Below are positions 15,210 through 23,258 of a DNA stretch of 35,172 bases, one piece after another. How positions within the stretch are numbered: position 1 is the first letter of the stretch; every line of letters starts with the position of its first letter. Both the position numbers and the translations under genes were made by a program. Where the stretch lies: the NCBI RefSeq assembly GCF_003148885.1, contig NZ_QGHD01000028.1, positions 1-35,172 of the forward strand. Direction: 5' to 3'. The notes under the pieces are model-generated. The model did not search any database. It saw only the letters and a program-made list of their open reading frames with translations, and was not told the origin of the DNA. Origin of the DNA: Hallerella porci (GTDB lineage: Bacteria; Fibrobacterota; Fibrobacteria; Fibrobacterales; Fibrobacteraceae).

Positions 15210-15215
15210 TATTTT
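15210..15215 (+). promoter_or_regulatory. -10-like hexamer of the flavoprotein-sufE operon
   Basis: TATTTT is followed by GGGGGGT (7 nt) and ATG 15223. The G-run ends 1 nt before the ATG, too close for a Shine-Dalgarno, which favours a leaderless start. Confidence 0.5.
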
Positions 15216-15222
15216 GGGGGGT

Positions 15223-16425
15223 ATGGCAAGCTATTTGAAGGAAAATTATGATGTAATTGTGTGCGGCGCGGGTCCCGCAGGGCTTTATGCTGCAAATACT
15301 CTTCAAAAAGGCGCAGCCGGAAAGTTATCGGTCTTATTGCTCGATCGCAAGTCGCCGTGGAAGGAACCGGTTTCGTGTGCCGAAGCGGTTTCGCGGAAAA
15401 TTTTCTCGCGGTATTGGACTCCGAAAGAAGAATGGACTCGGCAGCATTTAGATGGCGTCTATTTTACATCGCCGGATATGACCCGCGTCGAATATTTCCA
15501 ATCGGACTGCGGTTTGATTTTGGATCGTGCGGCATTTCATCGTGAAATGGCAGAAAAAGCCCGCGAACTCGGTGCGGAATGTTACTTTGAAAATTACGTT
15601 GAACGCATTTTCCGGACAGACGACGGACTTTGGAATGTCGTCGTACGGCACGAGGGAAATGTTCAAGTACTCAAAACGAAAACCGTCATCGATGCGACGG
15701 GTCCGGGCGCAAAAATTACCCGCGACGTCCCCGAATTAGATGAACTCGAAACGGGAAATTTTGATGTGGAACCGGCAATTTTTGCGATTGCCGAAGGCAT
15801 TCCACACGATGTGAAGCATATTGAACTTCTTTTTGGGCACAAATATTTTCCGGGCGGTTACGGTTGGGTTTTTCCGCGCGACGGTAAAACGGTGAATGTC
15901 GGACTCGTCAACGGGCGAGAATTTTTGCAAAGTCATCCGCCGAAAGCAACTCTCGAAGCATTTATCCGCGATGCGTATCCAGAGGCGAAAATTTTATCAA
16001 TTCACGGTGGCGCGATTCCTTGTGGACAGTCGTCGAGACCGATTGCGGCGCTTGGCGTCTTTAAAGCAGGAGACTCGGCGAGTACGGTAAACCCCATCAG
16101 CCGGTCGGGGATAGTCGAAGCGCTCAAAAGCGGAAAAATCGCAGCGGAATGCGTTTTGGAATGGCTCAAGGCAAATTCCGAAGAAGAAAAACGCGAAATT
16201 GAAAAATCGGCGTATTTCCGTTGGATGAAAATTCAAGGAAAGGCGCATCTCAATTTCCACCGCGGCAAGAAAGGTTTTGGAAGCATCTCGGATGCGCAGT
16301 TAGACAAAGCAGCGCATCGCTTGGCGTCAATTCCTGCGAATAAACGTAGCCTTTTCCGTATTTTCTGGACGGTGCTTTCTTCGTCGCCGTCGATTCTTTG
16401 GAAATTGCATTCGTTCTTTTTTTAA
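15223..16425 (+). CDS. Geranylgeranyl reductase family FAD-dependent oxidoreductase
   Basis: The protein has 400 aa. The N-terminal Rossmann motif YDVIVCGAGPAGLYAANTL binds FAD, followed by LLLDRKSPWKEPVSCAEAVS, where the conserved Cys of this family lies. TVIDATGPGAKI is the second FAD contact, HKYFPGGYGWVFPRDGKTVNVGL the family's conserved core, and FKAGDSASTVNPISRSGI the third dinucleotide motif. Relatives reduce polyprenyl chains of lipids, quinones or chlorophyll; the substrate here is unknown. I chose ATG 15223; an in-frame TTG at 15214 would place the start inside the hexamer. sufE follows after 9 bp. A role in prenyl-lipid or quinone modification fits with ispA/dxs elsewhere in the window, but that is inference. 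Confidence 0.87.
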   Translation: MASYLKENYDVIVCGAGPAGLYAANTLQKGAAGKLSVLLLDRKSPWKEPVSCAEAVSRKIFSRYWTPKEEWTRQHLDGVYFTSPDMTRVEYFQSDCGLILDRAAFHREMAEKARELGAECYFENYVERIFRTDDGLWNVVVRHEGNVQVLKTKTVIDATGPGAKITRDVPELDELETGNFDVEPAIFAIAEGIPHDVKHIELLFGHKYFPGGYGWVFPRDGKTVNVGLVNGREFLQSHPPKATLEAFIRDAYPEAKILSIHGGAIPCGQSSRPIAALGVFKAGDSASTVNPISRSGIVEALKSGKIAAECVLEWLKANSEEEKREIEKSAYFRWMKIQGKAHLNFHRGKKGFGSISDAQLDKAAHRLASIPANKRSLFRIFWTVLSSSPSILWKLHSFFF

Positions 16426-16434
16426 GGCTTAAAA

Positions 16435-16884
16435 ATGAAAAGCATTGAAGAAATCGAAAATGAAATTCGAGCGGAATTTGCCGCTTTTACATCTCCCGAT
16501 GATAAGTGGGCTTATCTTTTAAAACTCGCGCGCAATCATCCGGGAATGGACGAAAAACTCAAAGAAGAAAAATTTCTCGTGAAAGGTTGTGCGTCTCGGA
16601 TGTTCCTCGTTCCAGAATTTAAAGAGGGCATTTTGCATTTGCATATGGATACCGAAGTCGGCGCCGATAATCCGTTGATAAGCCGCGGGCTCGGTGCGCT
16701 TGCGCTCAAAATTTACGATGGGCGGACGCCTGCGGAAATCCTTTCTGCGGATCCGGAATTTTTCCAAAAAATCGGTTTGCAACAAGGACTTTCTCCGACG
16801 CGTTCGAACGGTTTTGCGAGTCTTTTAAAACAAATTTATTTGTACGCAAAAGTTTTTTCGGCTTTAGCGGCACGTTCTAAATAG
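16435..16884 (+). CDS. sufE: SufE family cysteine desulfuration protein
   Basis: SufE accepts persulfide sulfur from the cysteine desulfurase SufS and passes it to the Fe-S scaffold. It has 149 aa. The acceptor site is FLVKGCASRMFLVPE (Cys52), preceded by KWAYLLKLARNHPGMDEKLK and followed by GLGALALKIYDGRTPAEIL and LSPTRSNGFASLLKQI, the usual C-terminal motif. No sufS or sufBCD is nearby. It sits 9 bp after the flavoprotein gene and 8 bp before a membrane-protein gene, so it is probably co-transcribed with both. Confidence 0.93.
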   Translation: MKSIEEIENEIRAEFAAFTSPDDKWAYLLKLARNHPGMDEKLKEEKFLVKGCASRMFLVPEFKEGILHLHMDTEVGADNPLISRGLGALALKIYDGRTPAEILSADPEFFQKIGLQQGLSPTRSNGFASLLKQIYLYAKVFSALAARSK

Positions 16885-16892
16885 GAGACAAC

Positions 16893-17399
16893 ATGCTCAG
16901 TTTTCAGAATATTATGGGTGGAAAAAATCCGCTAGATGATCCGGAAGATGAAGAAACCGAAGGCAAGAAAAAGCCCGAGGTCAAAGGCTTTATCAGCTGG
17001 CAAGATGCGCTTGTGATTTTGGTCATTATCGGGGCAATCGTCGGCGGCTATCAATATTATCAGTATGCAAAAAGAACGAGCGCCGAAATTTTTGCGCGTT
17101 GCGCTTTGCAATACGATGGCGGCGATTTTGTTTCGGCAAAAGCCTGCTACGATAGCACGTGGGATTTGAGTTATGCTCCCGCCGAAATGGATAGCCTTCG
17201 CGTCGTTCGCCTCGGAGCGATTGAAGACATGAAAGTAGCGCAGGAATTTGTGTTAGAAACCGTTTCCGCTGCGTTACAATCAGGAGATTCTGCAACGGCA
17301 ATCGCCGAAGCCCAAAAATTTACCGGTCCCATTCTTTTAGACGAATCCGATACGAAAAAATGGGAAGAAACGAAAGAAAAGCTAGGAATGAAAAATTAA
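16893..17399 (+). CDS. Single-pass membrane protein with TPR-like periplasmic part
   Basis: The protein has 168 aa. An acidic/basic cytosolic tail (NPLDDPEDEETEGKKKPEVKG) precedes one transmembrane segment at about residues 39-58 (DALVILVIIGAIVGGYQYYQ). The rest is helical: IFARCALQYDGGDFVSAKACYDSTW resembles one TPR unit and ALQSGDSATAIAEAQKF another. Such proteins often take part in envelope assembly, but no specific function can be claimed. AGGAGA lies 6 nt before the ATG. A strong terminator follows the stop directly, closing the flavoprotein-sufE operon. Confidence 0.7.
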   Translation: MLSFQNIMGGKNPLDDPEDEETEGKKKPEVKGFISWQDALVILVIIGAIVGGYQYYQYAKRTSAEIFARCALQYDGGDFVSAKACYDSTWDLSYAPAEMDSLRVVRLGAIEDMKVAQEFVLETVSAALQSGDSATAIAEAQKFTGPILLDESDTKKWEETKEKLGMKN

Positions 17400-17425
17400 A
17401 AAAAGGCGGCTTGGCCGCCTTTTTT
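17399..17425 (+). terminator. Intrinsic terminator of the flavoprotein-sufE operon
   Basis: The 12-bp perfect arms AAAAAAGGCGGC and GCCGCCTTTTTT enclose the loop TTG, with a terminal T6. It begins at the last base of the membrane-protein gene. Confidence 0.93.
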
Positions 17426-17511
17426 AATGGGGAATGTCCGCTTGGATTCAATACATAATTGATAATTAACAATGCATAATTAGAGAGTTAGGCGCTTCGC
17501 GCGGGAATGCA

Positions 17512-17575
17512 AGATCTTAGAACTTAGATTTTAGAGCTTAGTATTTCTAAGTTCAAAGTTCTCAGCTCTAAGTTC
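17512..17575 (+). repeat. Interspersed CTTAGA-type repeat, copy 1
   Basis: The 64 bp rich in CTTAGA/TCTAAG recur inverted at 24971-25034 with about 62/64 matches. Complementary segments inside (GAACTTAGA with TCTAAGTTC; TTAGAGCT with AGCTCTAA) allow hairpins. Confidence 0.85.
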
Positions 17576-17659
17576 CCAAAACCCCGCGCGGCTTTGCCGC
17601 GCGCAGGGAATGCGAATGGGAAAGTGGTTGGTAGTTAGTGGGTAGGGGCAGAAATTTGC

Positions 17660-17809
17660 AAAATGTTATCTCCGGAGTTCCGATGAACACATTTTGCGGG
17701 TAAAATGTTATCTCCGGAGTTCCGATGAACACATTTTGCGGGTAAAATGTTATCTCCGGAGTTCCGACGAACACATTTTGCGGGTAAAATATTATCTCTA
17801 GAATCCCGG
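17660..17809. repeat. 42-bp minisatellite, three units plus a degenerate fourth
   Basis: Units 17660-17701 and 17702-17743 are identical; 17744-17785 differs at one base. A diverged partial unit runs to about 17809. Each unit contains the palindrome CTCCGGAG and the inverted pair AAAATGT/ACATTTT, so hairpins can form within a unit or between neighbours across GCGGGT. There are no spacers, so it is not a CRISPR. Confidence 0.9.
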
Positions 17810-17878
17810 AGGACCTGGAAACGAGAAAAATGAGGGATTTGTAATTAGGAATGAGGGATGTAGAATATAAACAAGAGT

Positions 17879-19774
17879 CTATTTTACCAGAATTTTTTGC
17901 GTTTTGAACCCAGAGGCGGTATTCAGGCGAATCATATAGCTTCCGCGAGGGAGCTTTTCTGTTTCAAGCGACACATTTGCGTGCGAAAGCGCGTCAAAGT
18001 TTTTCACCAAGCGTCCAAGAGCGCTATACACTTGCGCAGAATGCACGCTTCCCGAAGAGTTGTTTACAAACCAGGCGTTTCCTTGCGAAAAGAGCACGTT
18101 TGCCGCAGGCTGCATGCGATTGAGCCTTGTGACCGCATCGGCCGTAAGCATCACCGCGGTAATCGACTTTGCAGGCACCGTAAGCGTAACCTTGTTTGAC
18201 ACAACCGATGCTGTTCCCGCCTTCAGCGCATTTTCCGTGTGCGATTTAAATGTTTCGCCTGTAATGCCAGCAAGCGTAAGCGTTGTCGCGTTTGCTCCCA
18301 TATTTTTTAAGCCCGAAATCTCAATCGAAACATTTTGCGATTCCTTTTCGGCGCGGTTTACAAGAATCACCGTCATCGAATCCCGAGCTGCACTTACCGA
18401 TGTATACGCCGACAAAAGCGAATCGTTACTCGATGTTGACGCTACGCGCAATCCGTGACCGTAACGGCTAAACAGGTGAACCGTTTCGTACATGCCATCT
18501 CCCCATGTCCACGGGCTAAAAATCTCGACACCGTGATCCATAAAAGTCCCAAGCCACGAAGCGTATGTAATCGCAGTCGTCATCGGGTCGGTTTCGTCGA
18601 TAATGCTCGTTTCGGTAAGTCCAAGTGTTATGCCGTGATCTTTTCCAAAGTACTTGTCGAGCCAATCGCGCACGCGCTTGAAAATGTATTCCTTCGTCTG
18701 TTTATTGTCCCAGGAGCCGTTCACCATCTTGATGCCGTTTGCGCCCGAGTAATTGTAAGTCGTGTCAAAGAAAACGCGGTGCCAGTTCACGCGTTCTTCA
18801 TACGATGTTTCCGTCGGATACCAATGCATATCGAAGACATCGAGCATTTTCACGCCGCTCGATTTTTCTTCTTCGGCAAGGCGCTTGATAAAGTATTCGA
18901 GCCAGCAGTAGTTGCGGTCTTCGCCCTTGCCAAGGCCAGACTTTCCACCTGTTGCCCCCACGCTGCACCACTGCCATTCGTTTGCGACTACAGGGCCTGT
19001 AAGCTTGATGCCGCTCCATTTTGCGCGCGCTTTTTTGGCTACATCAATATAACGCTCCACCAAAAAATCAGCGTCAATATCCAGCGGGAGATCCCCGTGC
19101 GTCCCCGACCAGATTTCCATTTCGTTGTCCATGCTCCAGTATGTAAAGCGAGACATATCAAATTTCAATTCGTCGCGCCAGTGCTCGATAATTCCCACGG
19201 TAGAATCCGCCGGCCAAGGCTCATTGTAAAGCCTGTAATCGCCCGCCTTTAAAAGCGTCTTGCCATCGTCAGATACTTCGCCGCCTCCGGCCAAGTCAAG
19301 CGTGCTTGTCGGATAAAATCCATGTGAAACTTTATAATCCCATTCCCCAAAATTGTAATCCGTCGTAGAAGCCGCATAACCCGTGAGCTGAAACGCATAC
19401 ATTGCATCCACTCCCGGCATATTTTCAATCAGCTTTTTGGCAGTAACGTCCCAGTCATGGCTGTAAACATTGTTAAACCAGTCCGGATGAACCGTCATCT
19501 TTTTTCGCCAGTTGTAACGCGTCGCGTTGTTGCCGTTGTTCGAGCGCAAAAAGTGCATGCCCGATTCAAGCATTTTGCTGTAAAAATCCTTTTCCTTCGA
19601 TAACTGCTCCGCATCCGCGCCCTCGGAGTCGCTTATCACATCGATGTTTCGCCCGTAAATGTAAGGCGAAATCTTTTGCTCGCCCGAAAGCGCATCGATA
19701 GAAACCGAAATATCGGCAAAGGCAAAACCCGCAAGAAAAACGACGGCGTAAAATTTTTTCATAAAAATTCCCAT
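17879..19774 (-). CDS. Secreted GH44 endoglucanase/xyloglucanase-like enzyme with sorting domain
   Basis: The 631-aa form starts at ATG 19774 (MGIFMKKF), chosen for the AGGGAG 7 nt upstream; an in-frame ATG four codons later (MKKFYAVVFLAGFAFA) is the core signal peptide. The catalytic domain (about 25-465) matches GH44: YIYGRNID, FLRSNNGNNATRYNWRKK, YWSMDNEMEIWSGTHGD with the putative acid/base Glu218, DVFDMHWYP, and GLTETSI with the putative nucleophile Glu388. A beta-sandwich follows (about 470-550), and the last 75 residues (VYSALGRLVKNF; LPRGSYMIRLNTASGFKTQK) resemble a Por/type IX secretion sorting domain. GH44 enzymes cleave beta-1,4-glucans and xyloglucan. This fits a plant-cell-wall degrader. 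It is transcribed alone, flanked by repeats. Confidence 0.88.
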   Translation of the reverse strand: MGIFMKKFYAVVFLAGFAFADISVSIDALSGEQKISPYIYGRNIDVISDSEGADAEQLSKEKDFYSKMLESGMHFLRSNNGNNATRYNWRKKMTVHPDWFNNVYSHDWDVTAKKLIENMPGVDAMYAFQLTGYAASTTDYNFGEWDYKVSHGFYPTSTLDLAGGGEVSDDGKTLLKAGDYRLYNEPWPADSTVGIIEHWRDELKFDMSRFTYWSMDNEMEIWSGTHGDLPLDIDADFLVERYIDVAKKARAKWSGIKLTGPVVANEWQWCSVGATGGKSGLGKGEDRNYCWLEYFIKRLAEEEKSSGVKMLDVFDMHWYPTETSYEERVNWHRVFFDTTYNYSGANGIKMVNGSWDNKQTKEYIFKRVRDWLDKYFGKDHGITLGLTETSIIDETDPMTTAITYASWLGTFMDHGVEIFSPWTWGDGMYETVHLFSRYGHGLRVASTSSNDSLLSAYTSVSAARDSMTVILVNRAEKESQNVSIEISGLKNMGANATTLTLAGITGETFKSHTENALKAGTASVVSNKVTLTVPAKSITAVMLTADAVTRLNRMQPAANVLFSQGNAWFVNNSSGSVHSAQVYSALGRLVKNFDALSHANVSLETEKLPRGSYMIRLNTASGFKTQKILVK

Positions 19775-19787
19775 TGTTAACTCCCTA

Positions 19788-19793
19788 AAAATA
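19788..19793 (-). promoter_or_regulatory. Candidate -10 hexamer of the GH44 gene
   Basis: TATTTT on the minus strand lies 13 nt before the ATG, leaving a leader of about 7 nt that includes AGGGAG. This gene thus combines a very short leader with a Shine-Dalgarno. Confidence 0.4.
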
Positions 19794-19841
19794 CTCTCGC
19801 TCTTATTAAATCGCAAATGGGAAAGCGGGGCGTACTCATTC

Positions 19842-20276
19842 CTAATTTTTAACGCTGCATTGTATTATTCTTTGTTCGTCTTCGATTTGGATTTCAATTT
19901 TGTGCGTGAGAATGCTTTCATCGTCTAAGCGCTCGGGCCATTCGATGAGGGTGATTCCTTTTTGCGATGCATAATAATCAACGCCGATTTCGTCTAAGTC
20001 AGCGTGCGGCGGGAGACGATACAAATCCAAATGATAAATGGGAATGGCTGCGTTCGGGTATTCGTGGACGATTGTATAAGTCGGGGAATTGACTTGGCCT
20101 GAAAAGCCGAGACCTTTGCAAATGCCGCGGCTGATGACGGTTTTCCCGGCACCGAGTGTACCGTAGAGGGCGATGACAGAACCTTGCGATAATTTTTTGG
20201 CGAAAGATTCTGCCCACGCTAATGTTTCGGCTTCGCTTTGCGTTTTGACGGTTTCAATCTTGACAAAATTTGCCAT
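19842..20276 (-). CDS. tsaE: tRNA threonylcarbamoyladenosine biosynthesis ATPase TsaE
   Basis: TsaE is the P-loop ATPase that works with TsaB and TsaD to make the t6A modification at position 37 of ANN-decoding tRNAs. It has 144 aa. Walker A is GTLGAGKT (residues 39-46), followed by SPTYTIVHEYPN, IYHLDLYRLP and LIEWPERLDD, which together are diagnostic. It starts 15 bp after the nspC stop and is probably co-transcribed with it. tsaB and tsaD are not in the window. Confidence 0.95.
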   Translation of the reverse strand: MANFVKIETVKTQSEAETLAWAESFAKKLSQGSVIALYGTLGAGKTVISRGICKGLGFSGQVNSPTYTIVHEYPNAAIPIYHLDLYRLPPHADLDEIGVDYYASQKGITLIEWPERLDDESILTHKIEIQIEDEQRIIQCSVKN

Positions 20277-20291
20277 AATTCATCTCGACGA

Positions 20292-21419
20292 TTACAATTT
20301 ATCGCGGAATTGTTCGTAGGTAAATTGATGCACCAATTTAAAGCGATTGTCCAAAGTCCAAATGCCGATGCTCGGATGTTTTACGCCGTTGAAGAATGTC
20401 GTCTTGACCATTGTATAATGAATCATATCGAAGAAGACGATGCGGTCGCCGACTTGGAGCGGTTTATCAAATGTATAATCGCCGATGACATCGCCTGCGA
20501 GACAAGTGTCGCCGGCTAAGCGATATTCGTAGGGCTTTTCGCTGACGTTTCCCGCGCCGATGACGGTCGGACGGTAAGGCATTTCCAAGCAATCGGGCAT
20601 GTGTGCGCTCACCGAGACATTTAAAATCGCGATGTCTTTTTCGTTGTGCACGATATCTTCGACGGTAGAAACGAGTTCGCCCGTTTGCCAGCCGACAGCT
20701 TCACCCGGTTCCATAATGATTTGAACATGGGGATAACGCTTGTGAAAATCTTTTAAAATCCGGATGAGATAGTCGACGTCGTAATCCTTGCGGGTAATGT
20801 GATGCCCGCCGCCGAAGTTGACCCATTTCATCTGCGGAATCCATTTGCCAAAGCGTTCTTCAAAATTTTTCAGAACCGCAGCGAGTGCGTCTGCGTTTTG
20901 TTCGCAAAGAGCGTGGAAATGCAATCCTTCGATGCCGTCGAGTTCTTCGGGCTTAAATTCTTTGAGCGTGACGCCTAAGCGGGAATATTTTCCGCACGGA
21001 TTATACAAGTCGGTTTCGACGGTTGAAAATTCGGGATTGACGCGGATTCCTGCGCTCACATGAGCCGCTTGCGTTTTTTCTTTAAAACGCTTCCATTGGC
21101 TGAAACTGTTGAAGGTGATATGGTCCGCGAGACTTAAAATTTCATCGATTTCATCGTCGCCGTAAACGGGCGCAAAGACATGAACTTCTCGATTCATCTC
21201 ATTTCGTGCAAGTTTTGCTTCATTAAGACTTGACGCAGTCGCTCCAGCAAGGTATTTTCCTACTAAGGGGAAAGTGCTCCACATGCTGTAGCCTTTTAAG
21301 GCGCAGATGATTTTAACATCCGCTTCTTTTTCGACCCGTGAAAGGATTTCGAGGTTGCGGATAAGGCGACTTTCTTCTAAAACATAACAAGGACTAGGAA
21401 CTTGAGAATAATTGATCAT
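20292..21419 (-). CDS. nspC: Carboxynorspermidine/carboxyspermidine decarboxylase
   Basis: NspC is a PLP-dependent fold-III decarboxylase making norspermidine or spermidine from the carboxylated precursor. The 375 aa fit. The PLP lysine is in ICALKGYSMW (Lys42). GLHFHALCEQNADAL and WVNFGGGHHITRKDYDVD are the barrel motifs and IIMEPGEAVGW binds the cofactor phosphate. The C-terminal domain carries LAGDTCLAGDVIGDYTF with the catalytic Cys. The partner dehydrogenase (carboxynorspermidine synthase) is not in the window. A TAAATT hexamer lies 6 nt upstream of the ATG, with no Shine-Dalgarno. tsaE follows. Confidence 0.95.
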   Translation of the reverse strand: MINYSQVPSPCYVLEESRLIRNLEILSRVEKEADVKIICALKGYSMWSTFPLVGKYLAGATASSLNEAKLARNEMNREVHVFAPVYGDDEIDEILSLADHITFNSFSQWKRFKEKTQAAHVSAGIRVNPEFSTVETDLYNPCGKYSRLGVTLKEFKPEELDGIEGLHFHALCEQNADALAAVLKNFEERFGKWIPQMKWVNFGGGHHITRKDYDVDYLIRILKDFHKRYPHVQIIMEPGEAVGWQTGELVSTVEDIVHNEKDIAILNVSVSAHMPDCLEMPYRPTVIGAGNVSEKPYEYRLAGDTCLAGDVIGDYTFDKPLQVGDRIVFFDMIHYTMVKTTFFNGVKHPSIGIWTLDNRFKLVHQFTYEQFRDKL

Positions 21420-21425
21420 AGTTCA

Positions 21426-21431
21426 AATTTA
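21426..21431 (-). promoter_or_regulatory. -10-like hexamer of nspC-tsaE, leaderless-type
   Basis: On the minus strand TAAATT is followed by TGAACT (6 nt) and ATG 21419. No Shine-Dalgarno is visible. Confidence 0.55.
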
Positions 21432-21467
21432 ATTTTTACTAGATTTCTCTCCAAGAGAGGTTTTCTT

Positions 21468-22277
21468 TTGAATCGAATTTGTCGCAATCTTCTTGTGCTT
21501 CTTGGTTTGACTGGTGCTGCTTTTGCGGCGCAAGTCAGCTCTTCATCTGTCGCTTCGGCAGCTTCGTCTTCTTCGACGGTTTTGCTTGCTCCGAAGGTTT
21601 CTAGTTCTTCGGCGGCGACCCTTACCCGCGGGCTCGGGGATTTTGGGAAAGCGATTGAAGCGAAAATGGATTCTATTTCGGCGGCTCTCGAAGCGAGTGC
21701 TAAAACTTCGAATTCCGATAGCATCGCCAAAGCGAAAGCGGACAGTGTGCGTGCCGCTCTCAAAGCAGGCAGTTATGTGCCGCGCGCAAAATACGATAAG
21801 AGCAATTTCGATTCGTGGAAAATCGATACCGTTTTCCAGAAGTCGATGAAGGAACGCGTCGCAGGCGATTGGCGGACGCCGATTCTTTCGCACGGTCACG
21901 CTTTCCGCGATGCAGAACTCAAGTTCCAAATGAACGATACCCTTCTCGGCACAACGCGGACTTATTCGGATTCGGGTCGTTATCAGATGACGGGTGAATA
22001 CACTTACCGCGCACGTTATCGTTTTGAAAATGATTCGACGATTGTGACTCGCGAAGTCTTCAAAGACCGCGGCGTTGTCCGTTGGGATTACATTCAATTC
22101 CGCATTGCCGACGATAAATTCCAGTATCATTTAATGAAAATCGAATTCCGCGATTTGAACGATAACTGGTTGAACGCTCTCCAAGGATTTGATAAAGTAG
22201 AACCGGAAGTTTATCTGCGAGTCAAGGATGCGAATGCGCCGGCGCCAAAGTCGGTTCTAAACGTCAACGATAAATAA
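21468..22277 (+). CDS. Secreted Ser-rich protein of unknown function
   Basis: I chose TTG 21468 (269 aa) because AGAGAGG lies about 6 nt upstream and a signal peptide begins right there (LNRICRNLLVLLGLTGAAFA, cleavage near AFA-AQ). The longer frame from TTG 21402 overlaps the nspC start and has no such support. A Ser/Ala-rich linker (about residues 20-50) and a helical stretch with SDSIAKAKADSVRAAL precede a beta-rich C-terminal half (LKFQMNDTLLGTTRTYSDSG, YTYRARYRFENDSTIVTREV, WDYIQFRIADDKFQYHLMKI) that looks like a lipocalin-like barrel. It heads an operon with a FecCD-type permease 9 bp downstream. It is not an obvious substrate-binding protein. Confidence 0.65.
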   Translation: MNRICRNLLVLLGLTGAAFAAQVSSSSVASAASSSSTVLLAPKVSSSSAATLTRGLGDFGKAIEAKMDSISAALEASAKTSNSDSIAKAKADSVRAALKAGSYVPRAKYDKSNFDSWKIDTVFQKSMKERVAGDWRTPILSHGHAFRDAELKFQMNDTLLGTTRTYSDSGRYQMTGEYTYRARYRFENDSTIVTREVFKDRGVVRWDYIQFRIADDKFQYHLMKIEFRDLNDNWLNALQGFDKVEPEVYLRVKDANAPAPKSVLNVNDK

Positions 22278-22286
22278 TCCACTTTC

Positions 22287-23258
22287 ATGTCGCGGACTCT
22301 GCTCGGCTTTTTCTTTCTGGCGGTGCTAGTCTGCGGGCTTCTTTTGGCGACGCTCCTTTCGGGACCGTCGCCTGTTTCTTTTTCAGAAGTGTTGCAGGCA
22401 ATTTTTGGCGAAGTTTCGGGAGCGGCAAACGATATCGTTTGGCAAATTCGAATCCCGAAAGCGATGACGGCACTTTTTGCGGGAATTTCTCTTGCGGTTT
22501 CGGGGCTTGTGTTACAAAGCGTTTTCAAAAATCCGCTCGCGGGGCCGTTTGTTCTCGGGGTGAGTTCTGGGGCGAATTTAGGGGTGGCGCTTGTGCTTCT
22601 TGCGGGCTTTGGGGCTTCTTGGGGACTTGTGCCGTGTGCAGCGCTTGGCGCCTTTGGTGTCGTCTTGCTCGTGCTTTTTGCGTCTCGATTTATCGCACGC
22701 TCGGTTTCGCTTTTAATCGTCGGATTGATGGTCGGCTATTTTGTCGATGCGATCGTTTCGTTTCTCATGATGACTTCGTCGTCCGAGGCGCTTCGCGGCT
22801 TTGTCACTTGGGGACTCGGCTCGTTTTCGAGGCTCGCGCTCGATCGGGTGATGTCGTTTGCGATTTTTACGGCGGTGGGAATTTTACTTTGCGCTTCGCA
22901 AATTCGCTATTTGAATGCGGCGCAAGTCGGGGATGCGTTTGCAGAAAGTTTGGGTGTGAATGTGCGGCTTTCGCGGATGGTGGTGCTCTTTGGGGCGAGT
23001 CTTCTTGCGGCAGGCGCTACGGTTTATTGCGGACCGATTAGCTTTCTCGGTTTAGCGTCGCCACATATCGCCTTTGGCATTTTTCAATCGTCGAATCATC
23101 GGGTGCTTTTCCCGGCGACGGCTTTAGTGGGGACAGCGCTTGCGCTCGTTTCGGGGCTTCCGCAAAATGTGCCGCTTTCGAGTGTGACAAGTCTTTTTGG
23201 TGCGCCGATTGTGCTTTGGATTTTTTTGCGTTCGCATCGCGGAGGCGAAAATGTCTAA
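22287..23258 (+). CDS. FecCD/BtuC-type ABC transporter permease
   Basis: This is a membrane permease of the type II importer family for iron-siderophore, heme or cobalamin. It has 323 aa with about 8-10 hydrophobic helices. The family signature is clear: IRIPKAMTALFAGISLAVSGLVLQSVFKNPLAGPFVLGVSSGANLG near the N-terminus, and SFLGLASPHIAFGIFQSSNHRVLFP toward the C-terminus (the ATPase coupling region). No substrate-binding protein or TonB receptor is adjacent, so the substrate is undetermined. The ATPase gene overlaps its end by 8 bp. Confidence 0.92.
   Translation: MSRTLLGFFFLAVLVCGLLLATLLSGPSPVSFSEVLQAIFGEVSGAANDIVWQIRIPKAMTALFAGISLAVSGLVLQSVFKNPLAGPFVLGVSSGANLGVALVLLAGFGASWGLVPCAALGAFGVVLLVLFASRFIARSVSLLIVGLMVGYFVDAIVSFLMMTSSSEALRGFVTWGLGSFSRLALDRVMSFAIFTAVGILLCASQIRYLNAAQVGDAFAESLGVNVRLSRMVVLFGASLLAAGATVYCGPISFLGLASPHIAFGIFQSSNHRVLFPATALVGTALALVSGLPQNVPLSSVTSLFGAPIVLWIFLRSHRGGENV

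Larger units (their letters stand above)
17426..17878. other. Non-coding repeat island 1
   Basis: I see no gene in these 453 bp. In order they hold an AT element (around 17447-17482, containing TAATTAACAATGCATAAT), a 64-bp hairpin-forming repeat (17512-17575), a GC hairpin (GCGCGGC-TTT-GCCGCGC around 17585-17601), a stretch like degenerate heptamers (17627-17645), three 42-bp minisatellite units, and an A/G-rich tail up to the GH44 stop. A minus-strand open frame across the minisatellite exists only because 42 is divisible by 3. Confidence 0.8.

Noticed and set aside
17568-17774. A minus-strand 68-codon ORF with a 14-residue repeat
   Set aside because: It is the translation of the 42-bp minisatellite, open only because 42 is divisible by 3. 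There is no start signal or conserved sequence.
17660-17809. Possible CRISPR array
   Set aside because: The units are directly adjacent with no unique spacers, and no cas genes are present.
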